DNA of 64,000 bases from assembly GCA_019925095.2 (NCBI GenBank), contig JAHHIN020000030.1, forward strand, positions 3,671,501 to 3,735,500, written 5' to 3'. Both the position numbers and the translations under genes were made by a program. Numbering within the stretch: the stretch's first letter is position 1; every line of letters starts with the position of its first letter. This stretch comes from Dendrolimus kikuchii (lineage: Eukaryota; Arthropoda; Insecta; Lepidoptera; Lasiocampidae). Under the pieces are notes generated by a model. The model saw only the letters and a list, made by a program, of their open reading frames with translations. It was not told the DNA's origin and did not search any database. Below are positions 23,198 through 32,358 of the stretch, piece by piece.

Positions 23198-24655
23198 CTA
23201 ATTCACATAGTATTTATTCAGATGGATAGTATTATAATTTCCCCTAACCTTCCCATCGTTTGGATTGACTAAAGTATAAACATTTGGAAAGGGTACAGCT
23301 GCTACTTGATAAGGACCTTCATAAAGCAACTCAAACTTTTTTGTAACATTTTTCTGTGCGTCTGATTTATTAATCTTTCTAATTTTAACAAAATCCCCTA
23401 TCTCGAATGTAATTATTTTATGACTTTTGTCAAATTTATTCTTTCTTTTTTGACTATTTAGCTTTAAATTTTCCCTAACCTTCTCTCTAACTATAGACAC
23501 ATCCTTCGTATTTTGATATTTCTGTAAACAATCGTCAAATGATATTTTATTACTAATCCCATATATAACTTCATTTGGTGTAAACCCTGTGCTATCATGA
23601 TAGGTATTATTGTATAACTCCTCGACCTTGCTAAGAATTGTTGCCCAACTTTTATGGTTGGTATGACAATAAGTCCTAAATAGTCTCCCAAGTTCTTTAT
23701 TAACCCTTTCTGTTGAATTCGGCCTAGGATTTCGCACAGTTGTATAAATAGGCTTAATACCCATTTCCCTTAAAGCACTTCTCCACCCCTTACAACTAAA
23801 CTGACTACCGTTGTCTGTCATTATTACTTTAGGTTTGATGATTTTAACAAAATGTTTGAGTTTAGAAATAACAGCTCTAGATGAAGCCTTAGCTAGATCA
23901 AAAAGTTTTACAAATTTACTGAATGAGTCTTGAATCACTAATATGTAGGCTACCCCAAATTTCCCCTTAGGCAGAGGTCCATATAAATCTGCCATGACTA
24001 GGTCCCCCAAATTATTAGTTACTATAGACCTACACTCTCCAACATACTTGACATTGTCACTCTTTGACACCTGACATAAATGACAACCCCTTAATATCTT
24101 TTTAACATCCTTGCCCATACAAATCCAATAAAACCTATCTTTTAAGTACCTCAAAATTTTATATGGGCCTTGATGTCCCATCTCTTCATGAATTTGTAAC
24201 ACTATCGCTCGTTTTAATTCAGACGGTACAAATGTGACATAACAGTTTGAGTCGCGAACATAATACAATACATTATTGAAAACCCTACAGCATCTAGCTA
24301 TCCTACTTATTCTACTATTATTATACAAATTAGTTTTAATATGAGTCAAAATATCTTGAATTTCATTATCCCTTACTTGAAATAACGCTATATTCTCCAA
24401 ATTTTTTGTTAACTCTACATTTTTACGCGTTTCCATGTAATGAATTTCAGGACAAAATACCTTCTCTTCTTGAAACAAATTTGCATTGGATGGAAACCTC
24501 TACAAGACATCTACCGCAATATTATCCTTTCCTTTAACATGTTCTATTTGATAATCAAACTGTTCTAAATACAATATCCATCTAATAATCCTACTATTAT
24601 ATAACTTCCACGTCCGAACGAATGTTAGAGCTTTATGGCTTAATCTCATTCCCAC
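23198..24655 (-). pseudogene. pol: Ty3/Gypsy integrase with RNase H tail, truncated pol
   Basis: The main frame (24478-23198) encodes an integrase: an HHCC finger ending CHLCQ, a catalytic core with D in ADLYG, D in TDNGSQF and E in NSTERVNKE, and a C-terminal GPYQV module. Upstream in the same frame, separated by one TAG at about 24503-24501, is the end of an RNase H domain (HKALTF, then HVKGKDN). The reverse transcriptase is absent: the RNase H tail joins directly to gag-like sequence near 24655. The protein differs clearly from the integrase of the element at 12442-20242, so this is another family. Confidence 0.85.
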
Positions 24656-25070
24656 GATTTATTGGAAGCTTCTTCAAGTAAGCAGTCAAATCCTCAATAA
24701 ATGTTACCGGGTGTTTATTTTTGCTTGGATATTTGGGCTTCTCCCCATTCATAAGTGACAATCCATGACAATATAGCAGCGATGGATTTATTGCCGATTC
24801 TGTGGATATGTTGGGTGGTAACACAGATGAAACTCCTTGTGTCATGTCTCTATTATCCCCTGAATCTGAAGTTATCGTTGTACATGTAGTTATTTTATTT
24901 TCCAACTGTTCGAATCTTGAATAAATAGGCGCAATAGCTTGATTCACTATCCTTTTCATAATACGAACTATTTCTCCTCTTTGTCTCAATTCTAATGCTC
25001 TTGCTGTTGTTGGATTTGTTTTAACTGGCCTCCGCCTAGATGTAATAGTTTTGGCAACTTCCTTTGGCAT
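24633..25070 (-). pseudogene. Gag-like N-terminal fragment of the second Ty3/Gypsy remnant
   Basis: A frame of about 145 codons starts at MPKEVAK (25070) and is Arg/Lys-rich at its start. It runs into the RNase H remnant, where it ends at TAA (24635-24633). I do not recognise the sequence itself. Position, strand and direct fusion to pol suggest the start of gag left by a large internal deletion of capsid, protease and RT. Confidence 0.45.
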
Positions 25071-25290
25071 CTTTGCAGATCTATGTATACAAAAGAGAAT
25101 CCTAGGCAGAATAGTACGAACTGTCAACAAGGGAAAGAAATATCATAAAATTTGGTTATATGGTTCCATGTAACAATTCATGTGATAAAGTTATACTTGC
25201 ACTCTCACATCTCGAAACACCATTTACTCTATCTCTCAACCTTCGAACTCCAAACATCCCTTCCCAGTTATTAACTCTATCGTTCTATGT

Positions 25291-25319
25291 ATAAAGCCTC
25301 AACCTTTTTTTTTTTTTTT
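25291..25319 (-). repeat. R1-1 3' junction: poly(A) plus shared 14-mer
   Basis: On the minus strand there are 15 A followed by GGTTGAGGCTTTAT. The same 14-mer follows the tail of R1-1 to R1-6, and a variant follows that of R1-7. Left of it the DNA belongs to the Ty3/Gypsy remnant flank. Confidence 0.9.
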
Positions 25320-25406
25320 GATAACGCAGGGGGAATGTCTTTTCTTGTGACACTGCCTCGGGCCCGGGGGGGGGGTTGACCGAGGGTGTGTGAGACTCCC
25401 AGCGGC

Positions 25407-25454
25407 CGGAATCTCCACGCATGGCTACGAGAGCGTAGCAGTCGCGAGATTCCG
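25407..25454 (-). other. 3' UTR double stem of R1-1
   Basis: The minus strand pairs CGGAATCTC with GAGATTCCG and encloses an inner stem GCTACG/CGTAGC. The same fold recurs in R1-2 to R1-7 with altered stem bases, so it is probably recognised by the reverse transcriptase. Confidence 0.7.
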
Positions 25455-25665
25455 TCCGCCAGACTACCCACTAAACCTAACCTGCGCCCCTAATCCCTAG
25501 CGCTTTTATGGGGCGTCACAGGATATAGACCGTAGGTACACGACTGTGACGCCCCGACGCATGGCTTAACCCCAGGGTGGCCCTCGGGGAAGGCCACCCT
25601 CTTCAGCAATAGGGGGGGAAGTCCCGCGGGTGCCCCCGGACCCACGGGCCCCTATGATGGAATCC

Positions 25666-28600
25666 CTAGGGCAGGAGGAGACGGGCGTAGCGACCCCTGC
25701 GCCGGCCTATGCGCCGCCGGCGGATCGGGTCTGCCGCCGCGTCTTCCTCCCTCTCCCTTTCGGCGACCTCCTTCTGGAGCATTACCGCTTCGCAGAAGGA
25801 GGCCACTGCCGCCCAACGGTCCTCACTCCGCAGCATGGCAGTGACCATGCTTTGGAGTGAATCGACCGGTCCCGCCACGTTCTCCAACAGGTGGCGCTGA
25901 GGTCCCCAGGCAGCGCACTCCGTCAGCGTGTGGATCGCTGTGTCCTCGGGTGCGCCGCAGTGCTTACACTCCGGTGTCGGTTCACGCCCCGCAGTACGAT
26001 GCAGATACTTACCGAAGCAACCATGCCCGGTAAGTATCTGCACCATCCTGTATGTGAGGGTCCCTCTTTTTCGAGGGACCCAACGCGACAGGTGGGGACG
26101 GATCGCCTCCACCGTCGCGGCTCCAGCCACTGGGGACCTCAGGTCCTCCTCCCATTTCGCCATCAGGGCCGCGGTCGCCTCGGCCCTGACTTTCGCGACC
26201 TCTGCCAGGCACGGCCTCAAACCTCTCCCTCGGGCATCTTGGCGGAAGCGGAACACCCTGGCGAGCGTCTCCGCTTGGAGTTCCCACGGCGGATCACCCG
26301 CCAGGAGTGTCGCCGCCGTCCAAGACACCGTCCGGTACCCCCGAATGGCCCTCACCGCAAGGACGCGCTGACAGCGCCTCAGCAGCGTCCTGTTCTTGCG
26401 GTGAAGGGCGTGACTCCACACGGGGGCACCGTACAGTGCCATACTCCGTAAGATGCCCGAGTACAACCTCCTACAGGCCGCACCTGGCCCTCCCACATTC
26501 GGCAGGAGTCTGGCCAGGGCAGCGGCGGTCCTTAGGAGTCTCGGGGTCAACTGCTCGAAATGAGCCCCGAAACTCCACTTCCCATCCAAGATGAGGCCCA
26601 AATATTTCATTTGGGCCTCTACCGCCACTGCCACTCCCTGGACGACGACGTGCGTGTCCCGGGGTGGTCTCCTACGACGCCCGTGGAACATCAGGGCCTC
26701 AGTTTTCTCTACAGAGACTCTGAGGCCCAGACGCTGGATCCTTCCTACGACCAACGCGGAGGACGCGTTGGCCAGCTCCACGGACTCATCATACGTACCA
26801 CCCCGGGCCGTGATGAGGGTGTCATCCGCGTAACAGAACACCCCCATCCCGGGTAGGACTGGCTCTCGGAGGAGCCAGTCGTATCCGATGTTCCACAGGA
26901 TCGGGCCCAGAACCGATCCCTGTGGAACACCGCACACCACACGCCGACGCCCAGCGATCTGACCATAGCCGCCCCCCTCCTAGAGGACATATCTGTCCTG
27001 GAGGTATGCCTTCAACAACCTCATGAGGTACAGAGGCACTCCTTGATAGCGGAGTTCCTCCAGGATCGTCTCAAACGGGAGGCTGTTGAAGGCGTTCGCT
27101 ATATCTAGCGATACCACCAGGACAGACTCCTCCATCCCCTCTGCCTCTCTCTTGAGGCACCTTAACGCATCCAGGGCGTCCAACGTGGAGCGCCCTGGTC
27201 TAAACCCATATTGTGCCTCCGAGAGACCAGGCCCGTCGTTGTTGATGTGCTTGACGAGGCGACTGGCCAATATCTTCTCGAAGTTCTTGGCCACCTCGTC
27301 AAGCAGGACGATGGGCCTGTACGCAGAGGGGTCATCAGGGGGGAGGCCCTCCTTCGGGATCAGACACAGCCGGCCCTCCTTCCACTGCTTCGAGAACTCA
27401 CCTGTACTGATGCAGGCATCATATAGTCCCCGAAGCTGACCGCCGAGATGTTTGGCGGCCAGGAAGAGGGCCCGGCCTGGAACCCCGTCTGGTCCCGGTG
27501 CCGTCCTACGGCCCCGGAGGCGATCCAGGGCCGTTTCAAGTTCCTCTTCTGAGACGGGGGGAGGTGCCGTCTCAGAAGGAATAACCCCGGGAGGAGGATT
27601 CATCACGGGGGGAGTATGGGCTCCCGGATCCGGGAAGAGTCCGTCGACAATCCTTTCAAGGACCCCGTCCGGTAGGGACTCCGTAATCGGGGCGGCAAAG
27701 GCACGCAACTTTTTACGTGCCGCCCGATACGGACGTCCCCAGGGGTCCCTGTCCAACGACTCCAGAAGTTCTTCCCGGGCCCGGGCCTTCGCCTGGCAGA
27801 TTGCCACTTGAAGGGCCTTTTTGGCAACCCGATACTCCTCCCCTAGCCTGATCTCCTCCTCCAGCTCCGGAGGAAGCCGACGCCGGCAGCGCTTGAGAGA
27901 CCGGTGCAACCTTTGAGCTGCCTCTCGCAGGGCACCGATCTCCGCAGTCCACCAATGGACGCCTGGCCGCTGCCAGCGCCGACGCGACCGTGGCATGGAG
28001 GCATCGCAGACCCTTCCCAGAGATCTGCGCATGCGCTCCGCCAGTTCCTCCGGAGTTCCGCCATCCACCGGATTGGTCCAGCCCTCGACGACCGCCGTCT
28101 CCTCAGCCAGCTGGGGATCCAGCCGGCTGACGGCCCAACGCGGGAAGTGCCCGTGGCCACGTGGGGGGTCTGTCATCCTACTGGGAGGAGGGGAGACCTC
28201 GAACCTGATATACAGATGGTCCGAGAGCGTCTCCACCTCCTCCTCAACCGTCCAGTTCACCACCCTGCGTGCGATCGCATGGGTAGCGAATGATAAATCC
28301 ACGATGGATCCACCCCGCGATCGCACGCAGGTATGGACCGACCCTCGATTGAGGATCGACAGACCACTTTGTAACGCCCACGCATCCACGAGTCTTCCCC
28401 GTGCGTCGGTGACGGTGTTCCCCCAGGAACGGGATTTTGCGTTGAAGTCGCCAAGGACGAACGTCGCCCTCGACGACTGTCTCGCCACGGCGGCCCTGAC
28501 GGAATCCAAGAATGTCTCGAACTCCGCCAGGGACCGGTTCGGGGAGAAGTACACCCCAATGACAGTGTACTCTCCCCAACCCGCCGCCGCGTAACCCCGT

Positions 28601-28824
28601 CCCCTCTCGATGGAAGTGAGAGGGGGGCTAGTGCCTGACCTAGCAATCACCGCCACCAGGCCGTCGAGGTCCCCTACCCAGTTCTCCTGGGCGGGGATGT
28701 AGTACGGCTCACTTACTACCGCTGGACCAATCCCCCACTCCGCCATGGACTGCAGGAACAAGTCCTGAGCCCCGGCGGAGTGGTTTAAATTCCCCTGGAG
28801 GAATCTCGTATGCTGTACAGGCAT
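25666..28824 (-). pseudogene. R1-1 ORF2: endonuclease/reverse transcriptase, one stop
   Basis: A frame of 1052 codons with a single TAG at 26982-26980, at a position that is Trp in the other copies (before the EGGG block). It has an AP-type endonuclease with GDFNAKSRSWGN and TLSDHLYIRF, RT with GVPQGSVLGP and YADD, and a C-terminal CCHC (CKHCGAPEDTAIHTLTEC). The start ATG at 28824 shares its A with the ORF1 stop (TAATG). The stop falls before the YADD motif, so the protein would lack its catalytic centre. Confidence 0.9.
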
Positions 28825-31058
28825 TAATCAGACATACGAGATTCCCCCACGATTCTACCCTCTCTCGTCCCGAGCCTATTGGCCGGGGGGACAAATTTGG
28901 CGGGGACATTTCCAGGCTGGCAGCGCCTGGACATGGCCACGTGATCTGCCCTCCGTTCCTCTTCGGCGCAGATCACACAATGCGCCTTTTCCGCCCTACA
29001 TTCTGCCAACATGTGCCCGCTTTTGCCACAGCGGTAACACAAATTGGATTTGTCCCCCCGGCCGTCCGGACACGCCGCGGTCGAGTGCCCGGTGGCAAGA
29101 TACCTGAAGCACCGCAGCGGGCGATTCTCGTACGCCTCCACTGCGGCCGAAGTGAAGCCGAGCAACAAGTGACCGGCTTCAGCCACGCTCTTAGCCACCG
29201 GTATTGGGCACGTCACCCGCGACGAGCCCATACCTCCTGCACCTATTCCGATCCCCGCTGCCCGGACCTGGGAGCGGGGACAGTTCCCTACTCGGGCAAC
29301 CTCTTCCTCGATCATCTCTGGGGTGACCGAGTCGTCCAGACCCGTGAGCCGGATTTCCCCCCTTTTCACTGGCCTGGAGATCTCCGCCACCCCAGCGAGA
29401 GGCCCGCGGAGGAGCTCGGCGATCCGATCAGCCAACTGCACGTCCTCGGGGCCGGGCGGCAACTCCAGCAACCGAGAGTCGTTGGCGGACCGAAGGACCC
29501 TGAGGCCTCTCTTTAGCCCCAGGGCGACGATGTCGACGGAACCCCGGGCCTTCGCAAACACCTCTCTATAGGTGAGCCCCTTCCCCTCCGCCTCCGGTAG
29601 CAGCTTGAGCCGTACTACCGGAGTTTTCGCCTCCATCAGGCGGGAGGGGTTCACTTTCCCCGGGGGCCCGCGCCGAGCCTCTCTCCGTGAATCCCGTCGA
29701 TCCTCCCTTCTTTCCTCCCGTCGGGAGGTGCGGGGTTCGGTTGGGGGTTGGGTGGATTGGAGGGGGGCCGAAGGATTCGGTCCCCTGCCCGCTCCCTTCC
29801 CCTTTCCTTTCCCCTTGCCTTTCCTGCCCCCCTCCACCACGGTCCACTCATTATCCGTGGGGGGGGCACTAGACTCCACGGGGGGAGCAAATCCTTTTAT
29901 TTGGGACCTCGGAGTCTTCAACGAGGGAAACTCCTTGGTCCCAACCTTAGATGGCCCTGCCGCCCCCACCTTTTTGGGCGGAGGGCGTGATTGTCCTGGT
30001 GCTGGAGGTGGGAGTAGAGCCACCTCGTCGTCAGTCCGGGCATCCACCACCATCTCCCGCGCGGATACTGGCGGGGTGGGGGTGGGAGCAACTCTCAGAG
30101 GGGGGGGGGGGGGTTCGTCTCCCCCTTCTTTTTCTTGTCGCTCGCCAGCGGCGGGCGAAGGATCGTGTGAGGGGGCAGACGCTCCTCGATCGCCGCGAGA
30201 CGAGCGTCAAGGAGGGGCCCCACCGACGTCACGATGGCCCTCTGCAGGGTCTCCATATCCCAAGTGGGAGGGGGAGGTATATCCCGCGGGGCGGCAGCCT
30301 GGTCTCTCTTCTTGGCCGCTGCCTTCATTTCACTGTACTCCCTGCGGTGAGCCTTCAGCTCGGCCCGCAGGGAGTCGATTTCCCGTTTTAGCCGGAGGTT
30401 ATCGACGGACAACCTCCGGTTCTCAGCATCCAGGGACCTCGCGGACAGGTTTTCCACCACATCCGCGAGGGTCCCGGCAGCGGTCTTCAATTTTTTAATA
30501 TACCCCCCCCTTAAGGTTGCCCGAGGTTTGGGCAACCCTGTAGATGGCTGCCACGTGGCTCTTGGCCAACGTGAGCAGCTCTTCTGCTCCCATCCTCCCC
30601 AGGTCGGTCTCCCTGGGGTCGATCTCTCCCGAAGCCTCCACCACGTCGGAGGACTCATCTGACTTCTTCTTATAGGTTTCCCCTTTAGAAGAAGTCGAGG
30701 CCTCGATCGTCGCCACATTCCTCTCTACCTGCAGCTGGGCCTCCCGGATGAGAGCATCCGAACGAGCAACCAGCTCGTCGGAGGTCCCCCCCCGGGAGTA
30801 CCGCAGGACAGCCCCGCGTCCGCCACTTCGCGGTCCGGAGCGGCTCTTATACACCCTCCGGGCCGCAGCCACCATCCTTCTAGCTGACACGTCCGTGTCA
30901 GCTTCATCCTCCCCTGTCCCTTTATACCGGGACGACACGTCCGAATCGGGGTCAGATTCCCCCCCGCGCTGGGCACTGAGCCTCCTGCGGGCGGAAATCT
31001 TCCCCGCTAACACCCCCGAGATAGCCCCTTGAATGGCACTTGCGTCCGAGTCTGCCAT
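28824..31058 (-). pseudogene. R1-1 ORF1 (gag-like), two frameshifts
   Basis: It starts at MADSDASA (31058). It has a coiled-coil segment, then a Pro-rich linker, a WTVV/GKGKGK basic stretch, an RNA-binding-like core and three C-terminal CCHC-type knuckles (CFRYL..., CYRCGKSGHMLAEC, CVIC...C). The frame shifts at a C8 run near 30511 (C6 in R1-2 and R1-4) and again at a run of about 14 G near 30100 (about 7 in R1-2). The first knuckle reads CFRYL where other copies have CYRCL, losing one zinc ligand. It would package the LINE RNA. Confidence 0.85.
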
Positions 31059-31323
31059 CGTCTCGGGCCCCCCACAAGGGGGGGGGGCGCCCCCAGAGTC
31101 CAAATGGAAGCCGGGTCGACGAGCAGGCAGGAACCAAAACCAAGAAACAAGCCAAAGTCAATATACAAAGAAGTATCAAAAATCCGTTAAACAAAGCCAG
31201 GTGAGTAAACTAGTGCGAAATCCCGAAAAATCCTTTTAACAAGCCAAGTCGTATTAAAAGAATCCAAGAAAACCACATAGAACGTCACGAGAATAAATCC
31301 GAAAAAACCTGCCTTAGGGAACC

Positions 31324-31364
31324 AAAAGGTAAGTCGAATTACTCCACCACGTTCCGTGCCCGTT
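31324..31364 (-). repeat. Partial 5S-like monomer, type 1
   Basis: This is the last ~41 bp of a monomer (the region ending ACTTACCTTTT on the minus strand), joined to the R1-1 leader at 31323. Confidence 0.8.
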
Positions 31365-31673
31365 AAAAGGTAAGTCGAATTACTCCACCACGTTCCGTGC
31401 CCGTGCAATGAGTCTTCAACTCCTGGCATGGTTGTCCGGGCCCGGCCTTCCCGGGTAAGTTATATCAACTCGTGGACACGGAAAACGCCACGAATTGACT
31501 CCCTACGTCACTCCGGTTAAGGTAGTGCCGTGAACTCCCCAGTGCGCATCGTGGTACGGCTTTCCGTTGAAATGAATGTTTGCACACCCATCCAAGTACT
31601 GACCGCACCAAGCGACGCTTAACAATCATGATCGACTAGCTAATGCACGTTCCACTGTGCCAACTAGCCGCTC
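31365..31673 (-). repeat. 5S rRNA-like promoter monomer, type 1, unit 1
   Basis: A 309-bp unit read on the minus strand. The first 87 nt follow 5S rRNA: GAGCGGC at +1, GATCA at +41, TTAAGC at +52 and AGTACTTGGATGGG ending at +87. The rest is unrelated and contains a CCCGGGGAAGCCCGGG hairpin, and the unit ends TTTT. The 5S internal promoter boxes A and C are therefore in their normal places. It probably drives the LINE, or itself, by Pol III. Function is inferred. Confidence 0.85.
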
Positions 31674-31982
31674 AAAAGGTAAGTCGAATTACTCCACCAC
31701 GTTCCGTGCCCGTGCAATGAGGCTTCAACTCCTGGCACGGTTGTCCGGGCCCGGGCTTCCCCGGGTAAGTTATATCAACTCGTGGACACGGAAAACGCCA
31801 CGAATTGACTCCCTACGTCACTCCGGTTAAGGTAGTGCCGTGAACTCCCAGTGCGCATCGTGGTACGGCTTTCCGTTGAAATGAATGTTTGCACACCCAT
31901 CCAAGTACTGACCGCACCAAGCGACGCTTAACAATCATGATCGACTAGCTAATGCACGTTCCACTGTGCCAACTAGCCGCTC
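31674..31982 (-). repeat. 5S rRNA-like promoter monomer, type 1, unit 2
   Basis: A 309-bp unit nearly identical to unit 1. Its +1 (31982) lies directly next to the 14-mer junction of R1-2, so the 5S-like start equals the 5' end of R1-1. Confidence 0.85.
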
Positions 31983-32013
31983 ATAAAGCCTCAACCTTTT
32001 TTTTTTTTTTTTT
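31983..32013 (-). repeat. R1-2 3' junction: poly(A) plus shared 14-mer
   Basis: 17 A followed by GGTTGAGGCTTTAT on the minus strand, then the +1 of the R1-1 monomers. Confidence 0.9.
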
Positions 32014-32101
32014 GTTAACGCAGGGGGAATGTCTTTTCTTGCGACATTTCCTCGGGCCCGGGGGGGGGGGTGACCGAGGGGTATGTGGGACTCCCAGCGG
32101 C

Positions 32102-32150
32102 CGGAATCTCAACGCATAGCTACGATGATCGTAGCAGTCGCGAGATTCCG
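32102..32150 (-). other. 3' UTR double stem of R1-2
   Basis: Outer stem CGGAATCTC/GAGATTCCG, inner stem GCTACGAT/ATCGTAGC. The inner stem differs from R1-1 but still pairs. Confidence 0.7.
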
Positions 32151-32358
32151 TCCGTCGGACTACCCACTAAACCTACCTGCGCCCCTTCCCTCGCGCTTTT
32201 ACGGGGCGTCACAGGATATAGTCCATAGGCACACTACTGTGACGCCCCTACGCATGGCTAAACCCCAGGATGGCCCTCAGGGAAGGCCATCCTCTTCACC
32301 GATAGGGGGGGAAATCCCGCGGGTGCCCCCGGACCCGCGGGCCCCTATTGATGGATCC

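Larger units (their letters stand above)
25305..31982 (-). mobile_element. R1-clade LINE copy R1-1 (family alpha)
   Basis: A near full-length copy of about 6.7 kb. On the minus strand it has 2.1 5S-like monomers, a short leader, ORF1, ORF2, a 3' UTR with a hairpin, and poly(A). ORF1 has two homopolymer frameshifts and ORF2 one nonsense codon. The clade is judged from the ORF1 triple CCHC, the ORF2 organisation and the stop-start junction. Confidence 0.9.

Noticed and set aside
31324..31982. The 5S-like units as functional 5S rRNA genes
   Set aside because: Only about the first 87 nt resemble 5S. The sequence after box C is unrelated, and the 5' strand lacks the bases that pair with the 3' end of 5S.
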